A DNA stretch of 64,000 nt from JBQTHD01 sp052390275 (lineage in GTDB: Bacteria; Actinomycetota; Acidimicrobiia; Acidimicrobiales; AC-14). Under the pieces are notes generated by a model that saw only the letters and a list, made by a program, of their open reading frames with translations, searched no databases and was not told the origin of the DNA. This document shows positions 7,959-19,706 of the stretch, one piece after another. The stretch is taken from contig JBQTHD010000033.1 in the NCBI GenBank assembly GCA_052390275.1, positions 16,066 through 80,065 of the forward strand, given 5' to 3'. A program made the position numbers and the translations under genes. The stretch's first letter is position 1, and each line of letters starts with the position of its first letter.

Positions 7959-9143
7959 CTAAAAATAATGGTCAACTACAGTTGCCGCTGCCTCCTTCGC
8001 TCTCTGGCCCACCGAACGTCTCCGCCAACGACGCGACACCAGTTCCCGGGACATCGATAAGTCCTGTGCGAAATCTTCGTCGAGGGTTGCCACCAAGGCG
8101 GGATCGAAGACGACCAGGTTCACCTCGTCGTCGAGCACCAGAGAACGCCGGTTGAAGTTGGCCGATCCCACGGTGGCCACCTGGCCATCGACGGTGAGCA
8201 CTTTGGCATGAAGCATCGTTGGCTGGTAGGCCCAGATCCTTACCCCTTCGTCGAGCAGCCTCTGGTAGCGGGATTCGCCGGCCAACTGGACGAAGCGCTT
8301 GTCGGCGTGGGGGCCAGGCACCAGGACCCGGACCTCGACCCCTCGGCGGGCAGCGGCCACCAACAGATCGGTGGTCCCCGGATCGGGCACGAAGTAGGCG
8401 GTGGTGATCCACAGGCGCTGATCAGCGAGGCACAGCAGAGACCGCATCAGGGTGGTGATGTCGCTCCACTTGGCCGCCGACTCCCCCCGCACGACCTGGA
8501 CGGTCGACTCCCCGTTTTGGGGCTGGGCAGGAAACCGGTCCACTTTGGCGTCGAAGATCTGGTGCTCGCTTTCCGCCCAGTTGGCCAGAAAGGCGGCGCG
8601 CAACCCGTCAACGGCTGGACCCCGCAGCGAGAAGTGGGTGTCCCGCCACTCGGCGGGGCCTCGCGCATCACCCTTCCACTCATCGGCGATTCCCACCCCC
8701 CCGGTGAAGGCCACCTCCTCGTCGCAGATCAAAACCTTGCGGTGAGTGCGATGGTTGTTGACCCAGGGGCGCCGGTGATCGAGTGGGCGGAACCACTCGA
8801 CCAGACATCCGGCCTCGCGCATCCGCTCCACCAGGGAAGGATCCATGGTGTGGGCACCGAACGCGTCCAGCAGCACCCGGACGCGAACCCCGGCCCGAGC
8901 CCGTTGAGCCAACACCTCGGCCACCTGTCGACCAATATCGCCTTCCCAGTAGACGAAGGTCAGAAAGTCCACCGTCGAACGGGCTTCGTCGATGGCGGCG
9001 AGGATGGCGGGAAAGATCTGGTTGCCGTTGCGCAGGACCTCGATCTGGTTGCCCTCGGTGGCCGGCACCCCCAAGAGGCCCTCCAAGCTGCGCCGATACC
9101 GTTGCGCCTCCACCTGGGTCACGCTAACCCTCGACGTTTCCAC
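7959..9143 (-). CDS. cls: Cardiolipin synthase-like phospholipase D family protein
   Basis: Membrane-associated enzyme expected to join two phosphatidyl groups to make cardiolipin, or to act on related phosphodiesters. Both HKD motifs are complete: HRKVLICD followed by EVAFTGG, and LHAKVLTVD followed by VGSANFN. The frame is open back to 9341, inside the YihY gene. I choose the GTG at 9143 because GAAGGTGAG sits 6 nt in front of it and because it leaves 73 nt after YihY; this gives 394 residues. There is no N-terminal membrane pair, unlike typical ClsA, so this is the short ClsB-like layout. The substrate is not certain. Confidence 0.85.
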   Translation of the reverse strand: METSRVSVTQVEAQRYRRSLEGLLGVPATEGNQIEVLRNGNQIFPAILAAIDEARSTVDFLTFVYWEGDIGRQVAEVLAQRARAGVRVRVLLDAFGAHTMDPSLVERMREAGCLVEWFRPLDHRRPWVNNHRTHRKVLICDEEVAFTGGVGIADEWKGDARGPAEWRDTHFSLRGPAVDGLRAAFLANWAESEHQIFDAKVDRFPAQPQNGESTVQVVRGESAAKWSDITTLMRSLLCLADQRLWITTAYFVPDPGTTDLLVAAARRGVEVRVLVPGPHADKRFVQLAGESRYQRLLDEGVRIWAYQPTMLHAKVLTVDGQVATVGSANFNRRSLVLDDEVNLVVFDPALVATLDEDFAQDLSMSRELVSRRWRRRSVGQRAKEAAATVVDHYF

Positions 9144-9216
9144 CTCAGTCTCACCTTCGGACCGTATTCCCGCCGATCCCGATAGTCCCAGGGCAGAGGT
9201 AGCAGAGGTGGCGGAG

Positions 9217-10236
9217 CTAGCTCCTGCCAACCCTGACCGTCCCGTTGGGGTCCACCCGTAAGGTGTTTCCCTGGGTAACCGTCCCCGCGCCTTCGCTCCT
9301 CGGTCCATCGCCGTTGGTTCGGGACAACGTCTTGTCCTCACCTGACCGGGTCGGGTTCGGTGATGCCTCGGACGCTCGCCGTTCCAGTTCTGCGTTCAAC
9401 TCCCCCCCCAGGATCACCGCCAGAGCGGTGAGGTAGAGCCACAGCAGCAGGACCACTACCCCGGCCAGGGATCCGTAGGTCTCGGCGTAATTGCCGATTG
9501 ACGAAACGTAGAGCGAGAAGCCAAGCGAGGCGAGCAGCCAGATCACCGCCGCGAGGGCGGCGCCGGGGCTCAACCAGGTAATCCTGGGAGGCTGGCGGTT
9601 GGGGGCGACCCCGTAGAAGATGGCGAAGAGGAAGCCCAGGGCGGCCAGAGACAGGATCAGGCGTACCGGTGTCCAAGCCAGATCGAAGACCGCCCCCAGG
9701 CCAAAGGCCCGGGCCAGGGCCTCACCCAGGGGCTTGCCGAATACGGTCAGGATGGTCGATATGCCGCCGACGATCAGCGTGGCCACGACCAGACCCAGCC
9801 CCACCAACCGGCGCTTGAACCAGGACCGCGGCTCGGACACGTCGTAGGCGACATCCAGACCGTTCTGCATCGCCACCATGCCCGACGACGCTCCGAACAG
9901 GGCCAACGCCAGGCCGAACACGGCCGCCACAACCGACCCGCCCTTGGGTTCTTCGTCGGCTCGATCGACCGCCTCAACCAGTACGTCGGCTGCATCGGCC
10001 GGAAGGGCCGAGCGGATGGTGTCGACCACCGAGTCGGTGGTGGCCGGGCCCAGGTTCAGAAAGCCGATCAGCCCGACGGCGGCGATCAGGGTGGGGAACA
10101 CGGCCAGGAACCAATAGAAGGCCATACCCGCGGCGGTCAGAGAGGCCCGATCATCCTTGAACTCCGCCGCCGTGCCTTTGGCCGCCGCCTTCCAATCTTC
10201 CCCATGGAGGAGAAGAGGGGAGGAAGGCGCCGACAC
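9217..10236 (-). CDS. YihY/BrkB family inner-membrane protein
   Basis: A 339-residue membrane protein of the YihY/virulence-factor BrkB family, with about six membrane segments. Family signs are GMAFYWFLAVFPTLIA in the first helix, a cytoplasmic or periplasmic helical loop, and SYAETYGSLAGVVVLLLWLYLTA-type sequence near residue 255, then ILGGELNAELERR before a hydrophilic tail of about 55 residues. The GTG start has AGAGG 7 nt upstream. Members of the family were once called RNase BN, which is wrong; the role is unsettled. It lies between the trehalose operon and the cardiolipin synthase gene on the same strand. Confidence 0.88.
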   Translation of the reverse strand: MSAPSSPLLLHGEDWKAAAKGTAAEFKDDRASLTAAGMAFYWFLAVFPTLIAAVGLIGFLNLGPATTDSVVDTIRSALPADAADVLVEAVDRADEEPKGGSVVAAVFGLALALFGASSGMVAMQNGLDVAYDVSEPRSWFKRRLVGLGLVVATLIVGGISTILTVFGKPLGEALARAFGLGAVFDLAWTPVRLILSLAALGFLFAIFYGVAPNRQPPRITWLSPGAALAAVIWLLASLGFSLYVSSIGNYAETYGSLAGVVVLLLWLYLTALAVILGGELNAELERRASEASPNPTRSGEDKTLSRTNGDGPRSEGAGTVTQGNTLRVDPNGTVRVGRS

Positions 10237-10290
10237 GATCCCGCCTCTACCCGCTCAGCCCCCGTCCAACCCATTGACTGAGTTTCCGGG

Positions 10291-12449
<2,159 letters not shown>

Positions 12450-12450
<1 letters not shown>

Positions 12451-14294
12451 CAGCGTTGGTCCCCCTGGTTCCAGGTTCCCGCCAGCGAAGCAGCCGCCGT
12501 CAGGCTGCCCGCGGCCAGGGCGGCTGCCTCGCTGGCGGAGGAGGGTTCGACCGAGGCCATCCTGACCACGGCGACGCTATCGGGGGGCAGGGCAATTCCC
12601 CTGAGGTCAGGCACCAATCCGGGACCCGAGCACATGGCCACCTCCGCCACCGCAACGTCGAGGACCAAAGAGTTCGCGCCCAAGTTGCCCGCCACCAGCC
12701 ACGAGCCTCGTCGCATGAACAGCCCTCCGGTCCCCGCGTCATGGTCCACCTCCAAGGAGTTCAATCGGGGATCGGTGAACTCCTCGTGCCTCCGGCGAAG
12801 GGCCATCAGGCCCCGGTACCAGTCAGCCATCCGAGCATGGTCACCCGAGCCGGCCTCAGTCCAGTTCAGCCGGCTGGCCTCGTAGGTGCGCTGTTCACAG
12901 GGGTCCAGCACGGCCGAGGCCGCCCACGAGAACCCGGCGAACTCGGCCAGGCGGCCCTGACGCACCGCTTCGGCAAGGTCTCGCGAGGAGTGGTCGCAGA
13001 AGTAGGCGAACGGAGTGGAGGCGGCCCACTCCTCGCCGGCGAAAAGCATGGGCGTGAAGGGGCCCAGGAGCAGGAATGCCGCCGCCACCTGGCACCTCGC
13101 CAATCCGGTCAGGTGGGCCAGGCGCTCGCCCGCTGCCCGATTTCCGACCTGGTCATGGGTTTGGAGGCTCACTACGAAGGGACTGCCCCTCCGGTGCGTA
13201 TGGAGCGACCCGTGAGCCCGGCCCCGGTGTGCCGATCGGTTTCCCTCGTAGACCCAGGCCCGGCGCAGGGCTTTGGCGATCGACCCGGGCTCGGAGTAGT
13301 CCCGGTAGTAGCCGGTGTCCTCCCCGGTAAGAGCCACGTGCCATGCATGGTGCCAATCGTCGGCCCAGACCGCATCGGCTCCCCAACCACCGGAATCCGT
13401 CGGGCGGGAGACCCGGGGATCGTTGCCGTCATGTTCGGCGATCACCCAGAGGGTCCGCCCACACTGAGCCTCCAGCGCCCTGACCTCGTCGGTCAACTCG
13501 GCCACCAGATGCCGGGGAGATCGGTCGACGAGGGCATGCACGGCATCGAGGCGGAGACCGTCGAGGTGGAAATCGCGGAGCCACATCAAGGCGTTGCCGA
13601 TCAGGAACTGGCGAACTTCGTCACTCCCTGGTCCGTCCAGGTTGACGGCGTGACCCCAGGCGGTGGCGGCCGAAGGATGGAGGTAGGGGCCGAACTCGCC
13701 CAGGAAGTTCCCGGTGGGGCCGAAGTGGTTGTAGACCACGTCGAGGACCACGGCCAGGCCCCGGCTGTGGCAGGCGTCGACCAGGGTCCGTAACCCGTTC
13801 GGACCACCGTAGTGGTGGTGAGGGGCGAAAAGGTTGACTCCGTCGTAGCCCCATCCGTAGGTGCCGGGGAACTGCGCAACCGGCATCAACTCGATCGCGT
13901 CCACACCCAGTCCGCAGAGGTGGTCCAGTTGCTCGGCGACGCCGGCAAAGGTGCCAGCAGGGCTGAAGGTGCCCACGTGCAGTTCGTAGAGAACCGACCC
14001 CGCAAGGGGCCGACCCCGCCAGCCGTGATCGCTCCAGGCGAAGCCGGGGTCGACCATCGCAGACAAGCCCAGAGGACCGTCGGGCTGCGAAGCAGACCGC
14101 GGGTCGGCCCGCAGTTCTCCGCCGTCAAGCGAGAAGCCGTACCGACTACCCGTCTCCATAACCGGACCGAGCCACCAGCCCCCGCCCGCCGGCGCCATCG
14201 GGTGGGTGACCCCGTCTATACAGACGTCAACGTGCGTTGGCGTCGGCGCCCACAATGCCAGCGGCTCACCCGTCCGCGGGACCCGATCAGTCAC
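12450..14294 (-). CDS. treZ: Maltooligosyltrehalose trehalohydrolase
   Basis: Cleaves maltooligosyltrehalose to release free trehalose; cytoplasmic GH13 enzyme, 614 residues from the chosen start. An N-terminal domain with LALWAPTPTHVDV is followed by the barrel: VLYELHVGTFSPAGTF, IELMPVAQFPGTYGWGYDGV, DVVYNHFGPTGN, LDGLRLDAVHAL, a WVIAEHDGND acid/base region, and LQTHDQVGNRAAGERL. GTG at 14294 overlaps the treY stop by 8 nt; the open frame beyond it has no family similarity. It sits between treY and glgX in one overlapping operon. Confidence 0.95.
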
Positions 14295-17157
14295 GGCGCA
14301 GGACCGCCACCGGAAGGTCCGACCACAGGGCGGCCACCGGCACCAGACCCGACCGATGGACGCGGCCGGTGAGAACGTCACACCATGAGCCGGGCCCTAG
14401 ACGAACCGCCGCGTCAGACCCGGATCCGTCACGCCGGCCAGCGAGGACCAGCCTGGGAACCACCACAGCCAGATCCTGCCCCCGGGAAAAGGCCACGGTG
14501 TGGTCGGCCCCCCGACCCTCAACCTCCAGGGAGTTGTAGCTCTGGGTGAAGGGGCCGGGATGATCCCGGCGGAACCTCAGGATCCCTTGAATCAGCCGAA
14601 GCTTCAGTGCCCCCGGATCCGGATCGGAGCCATCGGTGCTGGTGCCGGTGCCGGCCGAGTACGTCTGTGAATCAAGCCCCGCCAGGAGGCCGGCCAGCCC
14701 GGCGAAGTCGACCGGGCGCCGATTGTCGGGGTCCACCAAACGCTCATCGATGACCTCGCCGCCCTGATAGATGTCGGGCACCCCCGGACAGGTGAGCAAG
14801 AGCGTGGTCTGGGCCAGGGAGGTGACCCGGGCTGCCGACAGAAGGCCCACGTCTTCCAGGAGGACCCGAAGCAGCTTCCCCACCCGGACGTCGGTGGCAA
14901 CCCCCCGGGCGAAGGCGTTCAGGCCGCCCTCGTAAGCCGGGTCGGGTTCGGCCCAACTGGTGCGCTGGCCGGCCTCCCGGGCCGACTTGAGGGCCACCGC
15001 CGCCAGGCGATCGGCTTCTATGGGCCAGGTGCCGACCAGCGTCTGGTGGATGGTGTACTCAGCAACGGGGTCCGACCAGCGTCGGCGCCGGTGGGCGTCA
15101 ACCACCGAGTCCAGGTCGGTGAGAAACTTTGCCCATTCACGGGTCGCCTCGGCCAACAACGCGATCCTCGCCCGGACGTCGCTGCTGCGCTTGGTGTCGT
15201 GGGTGGACAGTGTGAGCATGGAAGCGGGGTTCCTCTCCGCACGCCGCGTCATCGCCCGGTGGAAGTCCTCGACGCAGCCGCCGAATCGTCCGGGGTCACA
15301 GCCCACCTCGTTCAAGGACAGGAGCCGAGGGAACTGGTAAAAGGCCCGGTCCTCCACCCCTTTGGCCATTACCGGTCCGCAGACCTGTGCCATCCGCCGG
15401 GCCAGCTCCTCGGCCTCGCCCCCCGCCACCGGAGCCAGGGCACAGCCGGCCAGGAAGCCGACCAGCTCGGCATCGAGGTCCGGGCGGCGGCGGATGACAT
15501 CCGCCTCGGCCCGAGCCACGTCCCGGCGAGCCATGCCCCCGCCGGCCATATCCCCGCCGGCCATGGCCCCGCCGGCCATGTCCCCGCCGGCCATGTCCCC
15601 GCCGGCCATCTCCGGGCTCGCGTGCCCGCCGGGCGAGGAGGCAGGGTCCCCGATAGGTGGGCCCTCGGCCCCGGATGCCTCATAAACCCGGTAGACGCCG
15701 AGAGCGGACAAGAGCTCCACCAGAGTCTCGGTCAGGGTGAGGCGGGAGTGGTCCCGGTGGCGGCGGTTTCGGTCGCAGATGCTCGACGCCAGCCGGGTCA
15801 GTCGAGCCAACTCGGCACCCAGATCAGTACACAGAACGTGGCGCCTGGCTTGGCGGGCAACTTCGGGCCACGGACGCGCTTCATCGGTGAAGGAGCGGAA
15901 GCACCGATCCATGGCCTCCTCGCCCCGCGTATCGGTGTAGAGCTCAGCCGTACTTCGAAGAAAGTCATAACCGGTGCTTCCCGCCACCGGCCAGGCGCCC
16001 GGCAACTCCTCCCCGTTCACTCCACTGCGAACCGATCCCCGGTCATCGCCGCCGGTTGCCCCCGGAATGCCGGGGGCCGCCGGCGGGGCCAGGATCTTCT
16101 CCACCACCAGCCAGGCCCCGGGAGCCGCCTCCGCCAGCCGGGTGAGATAGCCATCGGGATCGGCCAACCCGTCCAAATGATCCACCCGCAGGCCAGCCAC
16201 GTCCCCCCGATGCACCAGGGCGAGGGCCAGCCAGTGGCTCGAGTCGAACACCTCCTGGTCTTCCACCCGTAGCCCGACCAACGACTCGATGGTGAAGAAG
16301 CGGCGATAGTCGATCTGGTCGGCCGCCGTCCGCCACCAGGCCAGGCGGTAGTTCTGCTCCCGCAGAACCTGATCAAGTTCCTCCACCTCACGGGAAAGTT
16401 CCAAACACGCCGTATCAACCGCTGAGGCAACATCCTCCCGGGCCAGAATTTCGTCAAGGCGAGATGACAAGCTTTCCCGTAACGCCATACCTCGCGCCAC
16501 CACCTCGGGGGAGTCCGTAAGCGACGGACGGGGCAGATCCCCATAGTGCCGGGCCAGCCCATCGAGATGATCGGCCGGGGCGCCGGACAACAGATTGGCT
16601 GCCCGACCCATGACCCAGGGGTACGAATGCGGGCAGAGAGGTAGAACGTGTGGCCCGTAGCGAACCACGATCTCGTTGTCGTGACGAACCACTGTCAGCG
16701 AACCAGCTTCGATCTCCCTTCCGTAGTGGTCCTCGAGGATCGGCACCAGGACGGTCAGGTCATCGCAGAGGTCGTTGGACCAGTCGATGTCGAAGAACCG
16801 GGCCCAGGGACTGGCCGGTCCGTTCTTGAGAACGTCCCACCACCAGAGGTTGTCATGATGGGTTGACATATGGTTGGGGACGATGTCCAGAACCAGTCCC
16901 AGGCCGCAGGCCTGTGTGGCCATGACCATGGCGTCCCAGCCCTCTATCCCGCCCAGCACCGGGTCGAGGCGCGCCGGGTCGGCCACGTCATAGCCGTGGG
17001 TGCTCCCCGGCGCGGCGGCGAACGGCGGAGAAAGGTAGAGGTGGCTCACCCCCAGGTCACTCAGGTACTCGGCCATTGACGCGACCGTGGCGAAGGTCAC
17101 CCCCTCGCGCAGTCCGATCCGGTAGGTGGCGCGCGGAACCGCCGGCGGGGTCGTCAA
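14287..17157 (-). CDS. treY: Malto-oligosyltrehalose synthase
   Basis: Rearranges the reducing-end alpha-1,4 bond of maltodextrins to an alpha,alpha-1,1 bond, the first committed step of the TreY-TreZ route. Motifs: ATYRIGLREGVTF at the start, LYLSPPFAAAPGSTHGYDVADP, DIVPNHMST, LRVDHLDGLADPDGY, LVVEKILA and LTLSTHDTKRSSDVRAR. TTG at 17157 is chosen because it overlaps the stop of the upstream gene (TTGA) and family similarity starts just after; this gives 956 residues. That is long for TreY, partly because of an inserted linker around residues 515-545 made of a MAGGD-type pentapeptide repeat (15-nt DNA repeat), plus other Ala/Gly-rich insertions. Confidence 0.94.
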   Translation of the reverse strand: MTTPPAVPRATYRIGLREGVTFATVASMAEYLSDLGVSHLYLSPPFAAAPGSTHGYDVADPARLDPVLGGIEGWDAMVMATQACGLGLVLDIVPNHMSTHHDNLWWWDVLKNGPASPWARFFDIDWSNDLCDDLTVLVPILEDHYGREIEAGSLTVVRHDNEIVVRYGPHVLPLCPHSYPWVMGRAANLLSGAPADHLDGLARHYGDLPRPSLTDSPEVVARGMALRESLSSRLDEILAREDVASAVDTACLELSREVEELDQVLREQNYRLAWWRTAADQIDYRRFFTIESLVGLRVEDQEVFDSSHWLALALVHRGDVAGLRVDHLDGLADPDGYLTRLAEAAPGAWLVVEKILAPPAAPGIPGATGGDDRGSVRSGVNGEELPGAWPVAGSTGYDFLRSTAELYTDTRGEEAMDRCFRSFTDEARPWPEVARQARRHVLCTDLGAELARLTRLASSICDRNRRHRDHSRLTLTETLVELLSALGVYRVYEASGAEGPPIGDPASSPGGHASPEMAGGDMAGGDMAGGAMAGGDMAGGGMARRDVARAEADVIRRRPDLDAELVGFLAGCALAPVAGGEAEELARRMAQVCGPVMAKGVEDRAFYQFPRLLSLNEVGCDPGRFGGCVEDFHRAMTRRAERNPASMLTLSTHDTKRSSDVRARIALLAEATREWAKFLTDLDSVVDAHRRRRWSDPVAEYTIHQTLVGTWPIEADRLAAVALKSAREAGQRTSWAEPDPAYEGGLNAFARGVATDVRVGKLLRVLLEDVGLLSAARVTSLAQTTLLLTCPGVPDIYQGGEVIDERLVDPDNRRPVDFAGLAGLLAGLDSQTYSAGTGTSTDGSDPDPGALKLRLIQGILRFRRDHPGPFTQSYNSLEVEGRGADHTVAFSRGQDLAVVVPRLVLAGRRDGSGSDAAVRLGPGSWCDVLTGRVHRSGLVPVAALWSDLPVAVLRRD
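15526..15615. repeat. 15-nt tandem repeat inside treY
   Basis: Five near-identical 15-base units (plus-strand form gccggccatgtcccc) run from 15541 to 15615, with a sixth, more diverged unit at 15526-15540. Two neighbouring units (15571-15600) are identical. On the coding strand the repeat encodes MAGGD, MAGGA or MAGGG pentapeptides in a linker of TreY. The unit is a multiple of three, so copy-number change keeps the frame. Confidence 0.9.
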
Positions 17158-17678
17158 TCGCCCGAAGTGGTTCGGGCCACGGCCTGGGCATCGGCCGCCG
17201 GGGTCCCGGGATTCTGCCGGCCAGGCTCGATGCGGGCCTGTCGTCGATTCCTCTCCTCCGCCGTCCTCCGCAGCCGAAGCAGCGTCCAGGAGTTTCGTGC
17301 GGCCATGGCCTGATTTAGTCCCAGGTGCCAGACCCGGGCCCCCGGGCCCCCGATGGCAACCTCGGTCATCTCGACGTCGGTACCCGCCCCCTGGGGCGTG
17401 AGAACAAACTCCACCCGATTGATCCAAAGCGGCATCATTCGGGCCCGCATGACCAGCCGATTGGGCGGATCAGCCTCCAGAATTCGACTGCGATCGCGAA
17501 GGATGAAGGGCCCCACGCCCAGGGTGTGATGTATCTGGGTCCCCACTTCCGGCCACCGGGGATCGAAGTGTCGGATCCGCTTGGCGCCGACCACGAAACC
17601 TCCATAGGTCCGAGGATCCGACAGAACCCCGAAAACGATTTCCGGTGAGGCTTCCACCCGGATGCGGTTGACGGCCAT
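17154..17678 (-). CDS. SRPBCC (START-like) family protein
   Basis: A 174-residue soluble protein of the SRPBCC/polyketide-cyclase fold, which makes a deep hydrophobic pocket for small ligands. Typical pattern: RVEASPEIVFGVLSDPRTY at the N-terminus, WPEVGTQIHHTLGVGPF in the middle, and a closing helix (VWHLGLNQAMAARNSWTLLRLRR), with about 35 hydrophilic residues after it. The ligand is unknown. Its TGA overlaps the treY TTG start, so it leads the trehalose operon; whether it has a part in that pathway is not known. Confidence 0.8.
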   Translation of the reverse strand: MAVNRIRVEASPEIVFGVLSDPRTYGGFVVGAKRIRHFDPRWPEVGTQIHHTLGVGPFILRDRSRILEADPPNRLVMRARMMPLWINRVEFVLTPQGAGTDVEMTEVAIGGPGARVWHLGLNQAMAARNSWTLLRLRRTAEERNRRQARIEPGRQNPGTPAADAQAVARTTSGD

Positions 17679-17690
17679 CGCTTGCGCTCG

Positions 17691-18509
17691 TCAGGACCCG
17701 AGCGCCGCCTGGGCCACCCGGTCCTTGGCCTGGTCGGGAAGCACCCGATCCAGGGCCGCCACGACCACAGAATCAGGACCGACCCGGTAGCGCGCCTTGG
17801 GATGGCCCGAGGTCATGGCCTGCCCGATGACCTGGGCGGCGGTGGCCGGCCCCTCCATGTTGGGCCGGGCCCGGGCAAGTACCCACAACGATCGGTCGTA
17901 GGAGTCCGGATGGGCACTTGCACGACGCCGCCGGGCCAGGTCCCTGCGGGCCTGGGCCCAGATGCCGGTCCTCAGCCCCGCTGGCTCGACCAGGATCACG
18001 TCGACCCCGTCAGCCGCAGCCTCCCATCTCAGTGCATCGGTCACGGCCGACAACCCGTGCTTGGCCGCCTGGTACCAACCCGTCATCGGGGCGGTGGCTG
18101 CCGACAGAACGGAGGAGACGTTGACAATTCGTCCCTCACCCCGGGCCCGCATCCCCGGAAGTGCCAGCGAGGCCAGGTACATGGGGGCGACCACCATGGC
18201 CGCCAACTGCTCCCGTGCCTGCTCCGGCGGAACGTCGGCCACTCGGCCGACATTCATGTAGCCAGCGTTGTTGACCAACCCCCACGGCTCGACCGCCTCG
18301 ATCACCCTCCGGCAGCCGGCATCGTCGGTCACCTCTAGAATCTCGGTGTCCACGGATAGGCCCTGGTCAGCCGCCGCCCGCTCCAAAACAGCAGCCTTGG
18401 CCGGGCTGCGCACGGTGCCCACCACATCGAAACCCAGACGGGCCAACTCCAGAGCCGTCTGGAGCCCGACCCCGGAGTTGGCCCCCGTGACCAGCACCCG
18501 ACGGATCAT
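17691..18509 (-). CDS. Short-chain dehydrogenase/reductase
   Basis: An NAD(P)-dependent oxidoreductase of the SDR family, 272 residues. It has the TGANSGVGLQTALELARLG dinucleotide-binding turn at the N-terminus, a VNNAGYM motif, the catalytic Ser region VNVSSVLS and the YQAAKHG motif (Tyr-x-x-x-Lys). LVEPAGLRTGIW near residue 185 is the usual segment after the active site. The ATG overlaps the stop of the upstream LLM oxidoreductase (ATGA), so the pair is an operon and may act on one substrate. The substrate cannot be read. Confidence 0.9.
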   Translation of the reverse strand: MIRRVLVTGANSGVGLQTALELARLGFDVVGTVRSPAKAAVLERAAADQGLSVDTEILEVTDDAGCRRVIEAVEPWGLVNNAGYMNVGRVADVPPEQAREQLAAMVVAPMYLASLALPGMRARGEGRIVNVSSVLSAATAPMTGWYQAAKHGLSAVTDALRWEAAADGVDVILVEPAGLRTGIWAQARRDLARRRRASAHPDSYDRSLWVLARARPNMEGPATAAQVIGQAMTSGHPKARYRVGPDSVVVAALDRVLPDQAKDRVAQAALGS

Positions 18510-19582
18510 GGCTGCGGGGCCGATGGCAGGTTCGACGTCCTTGCCGACCCCGTAGCCGACCCCGTTGCTGGCCCCGTTCCCGACGCGGTTGCCGGCACTG
18601 AACCCGTGGGCGATCCCGCCGACCGGCGCTGGCGCAGCGCCGGCTCCAGATGGTCGGACCAGAAGGCAAGAAAGCCATCCTGATCGGGCCCGATCTGGTG
18701 CAGATATACGTGGTCGTATCCAGCGTCGGCGTAGGCCGAGATCGTCTCGATGACCGGTTCGGGATCCGGACCACACGGGATGGACGAAGCCACGTCCTCG
18801 GGACGAACCATCCCGGCGGCCTGCTCGAAGTGGGTCCAGGTGGGGAGGTCCTGGGATAGCTGGCCGGGGATGGCAGCGTTGGGCCACAAGCGGTGGGCCA
18901 GCCGTCGGGCGTCGTCAGTTTTAGCTGACCAGCAGACGTTCACCTGGGCAAAGAGAGGCCCGCCGCCGCCCGACTCCCGGTAGCGATCGATGGTCTCGGC
19001 CTCCGGGGAATGCCCCCAGTAGCCGTCGCCGATCTCGGCGGCCAACTCAACGGCCGCGGGTCCGAAACCCGAGACCACCACCGGCGGGGGCCTCTCCGGC
19101 GGATCAAAGAGGCGGGCGTTCTCGACGGTGAAGTGGCAACCGTGATGGTCCACCGTCTCCCCGGTCCACAGCGAGCGGATGATGGCCACGGCCTCAGCCA
19201 ACATCTCTCTACGAACTTCCGGTGGCGGCCAGCGCAGGCCCGTTATGTGTTCGTTCAGTGCCTCGCCCGTGCCCACCCCGAAGGTGAATCGGTCACCGCA
19301 CAACAACGCTGTCGTGGCGGTGGCCTGGGCCAGCACCGCCGGGTGGATGCGCATGATCGGGCAGGTGACGCCCACCGCCAGTTCGATGGTCGACGTCGAC
19401 TGGGCCAGCGCCCCCAGGACCGACCAGACGAAGGGGCTGTGGCCCTGGGACTGGGTCCAGGGGTGGTAGTGATCCGAAATCGAAAGGAAATCGAACCCCC
19501 GCCCCTCGGCTGCCGCCCCGTGGCCGACCAATTCCCGGGGCCGGAGTTCCTCACTCGAAAGCGTGTAGCCGATCTTCAGCAC
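18506..19582 (-). CDS. LLM-class F420-dependent oxidoreductase
   Basis: A TIM-barrel oxidoreductase of the luciferase-like monooxygenase superfamily, probably using coenzyme F420. Family landmarks: LKIGYTLSSEELRP at the start, FLSISDHYHPW, LAVGVTCPIMRIHPAVLAQATAT, FGVGTGEALNEHITG, and YDHVYLHQIGPDQDGF near the C-terminus. This resembles the subgroup containing F420-dependent glucose-6-phosphate dehydrogenase-like proteins, though the substrate is unknown. GTG 19582 is chosen because a GAGGG box lies about 8-10 nt upstream; 358 residues. The last ~35 residues are a low-complexity Gly/Ser/Thr/Ala tail from short imperfect repeats. Confidence 0.88.
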   Translation of the reverse strand: MLKIGYTLSSEELRPRELVGHGAAAEGRGFDFLSISDHYHPWTQSQGHSPFVWSVLGALAQSTSTIELAVGVTCPIMRIHPAVLAQATATTALLCGDRFTFGVGTGEALNEHITGLRWPPPEVRREMLAEAVAIIRSLWTGETVDHHGCHFTVENARLFDPPERPPPVVVSGFGPAAVELAAEIGDGYWGHSPEAETIDRYRESGGGGPLFAQVNVCWSAKTDDARRLAHRLWPNAAIPGQLSQDLPTWTHFEQAAGMVRPEDVASSIPCGPDPEPVIETISAYADAGYDHVYLHQIGPDQDGFLAFWSDHLEPALRQRRSAGSPTGSVPATASGTGPATGSATGSARTSNLPSAPQP

Positions 19583-19706
19583 CGGTCCCACCCTCTGCGC
19601 AAAGCCCAACCTGGCCACACAACCCGGGAGAGAAAGTCACTGACCACGCCGGTGCCCTTCCCATCCGGGGCCAGCCCTAACCCGGAATGAGGATCTGGCC
19701 CATCGA

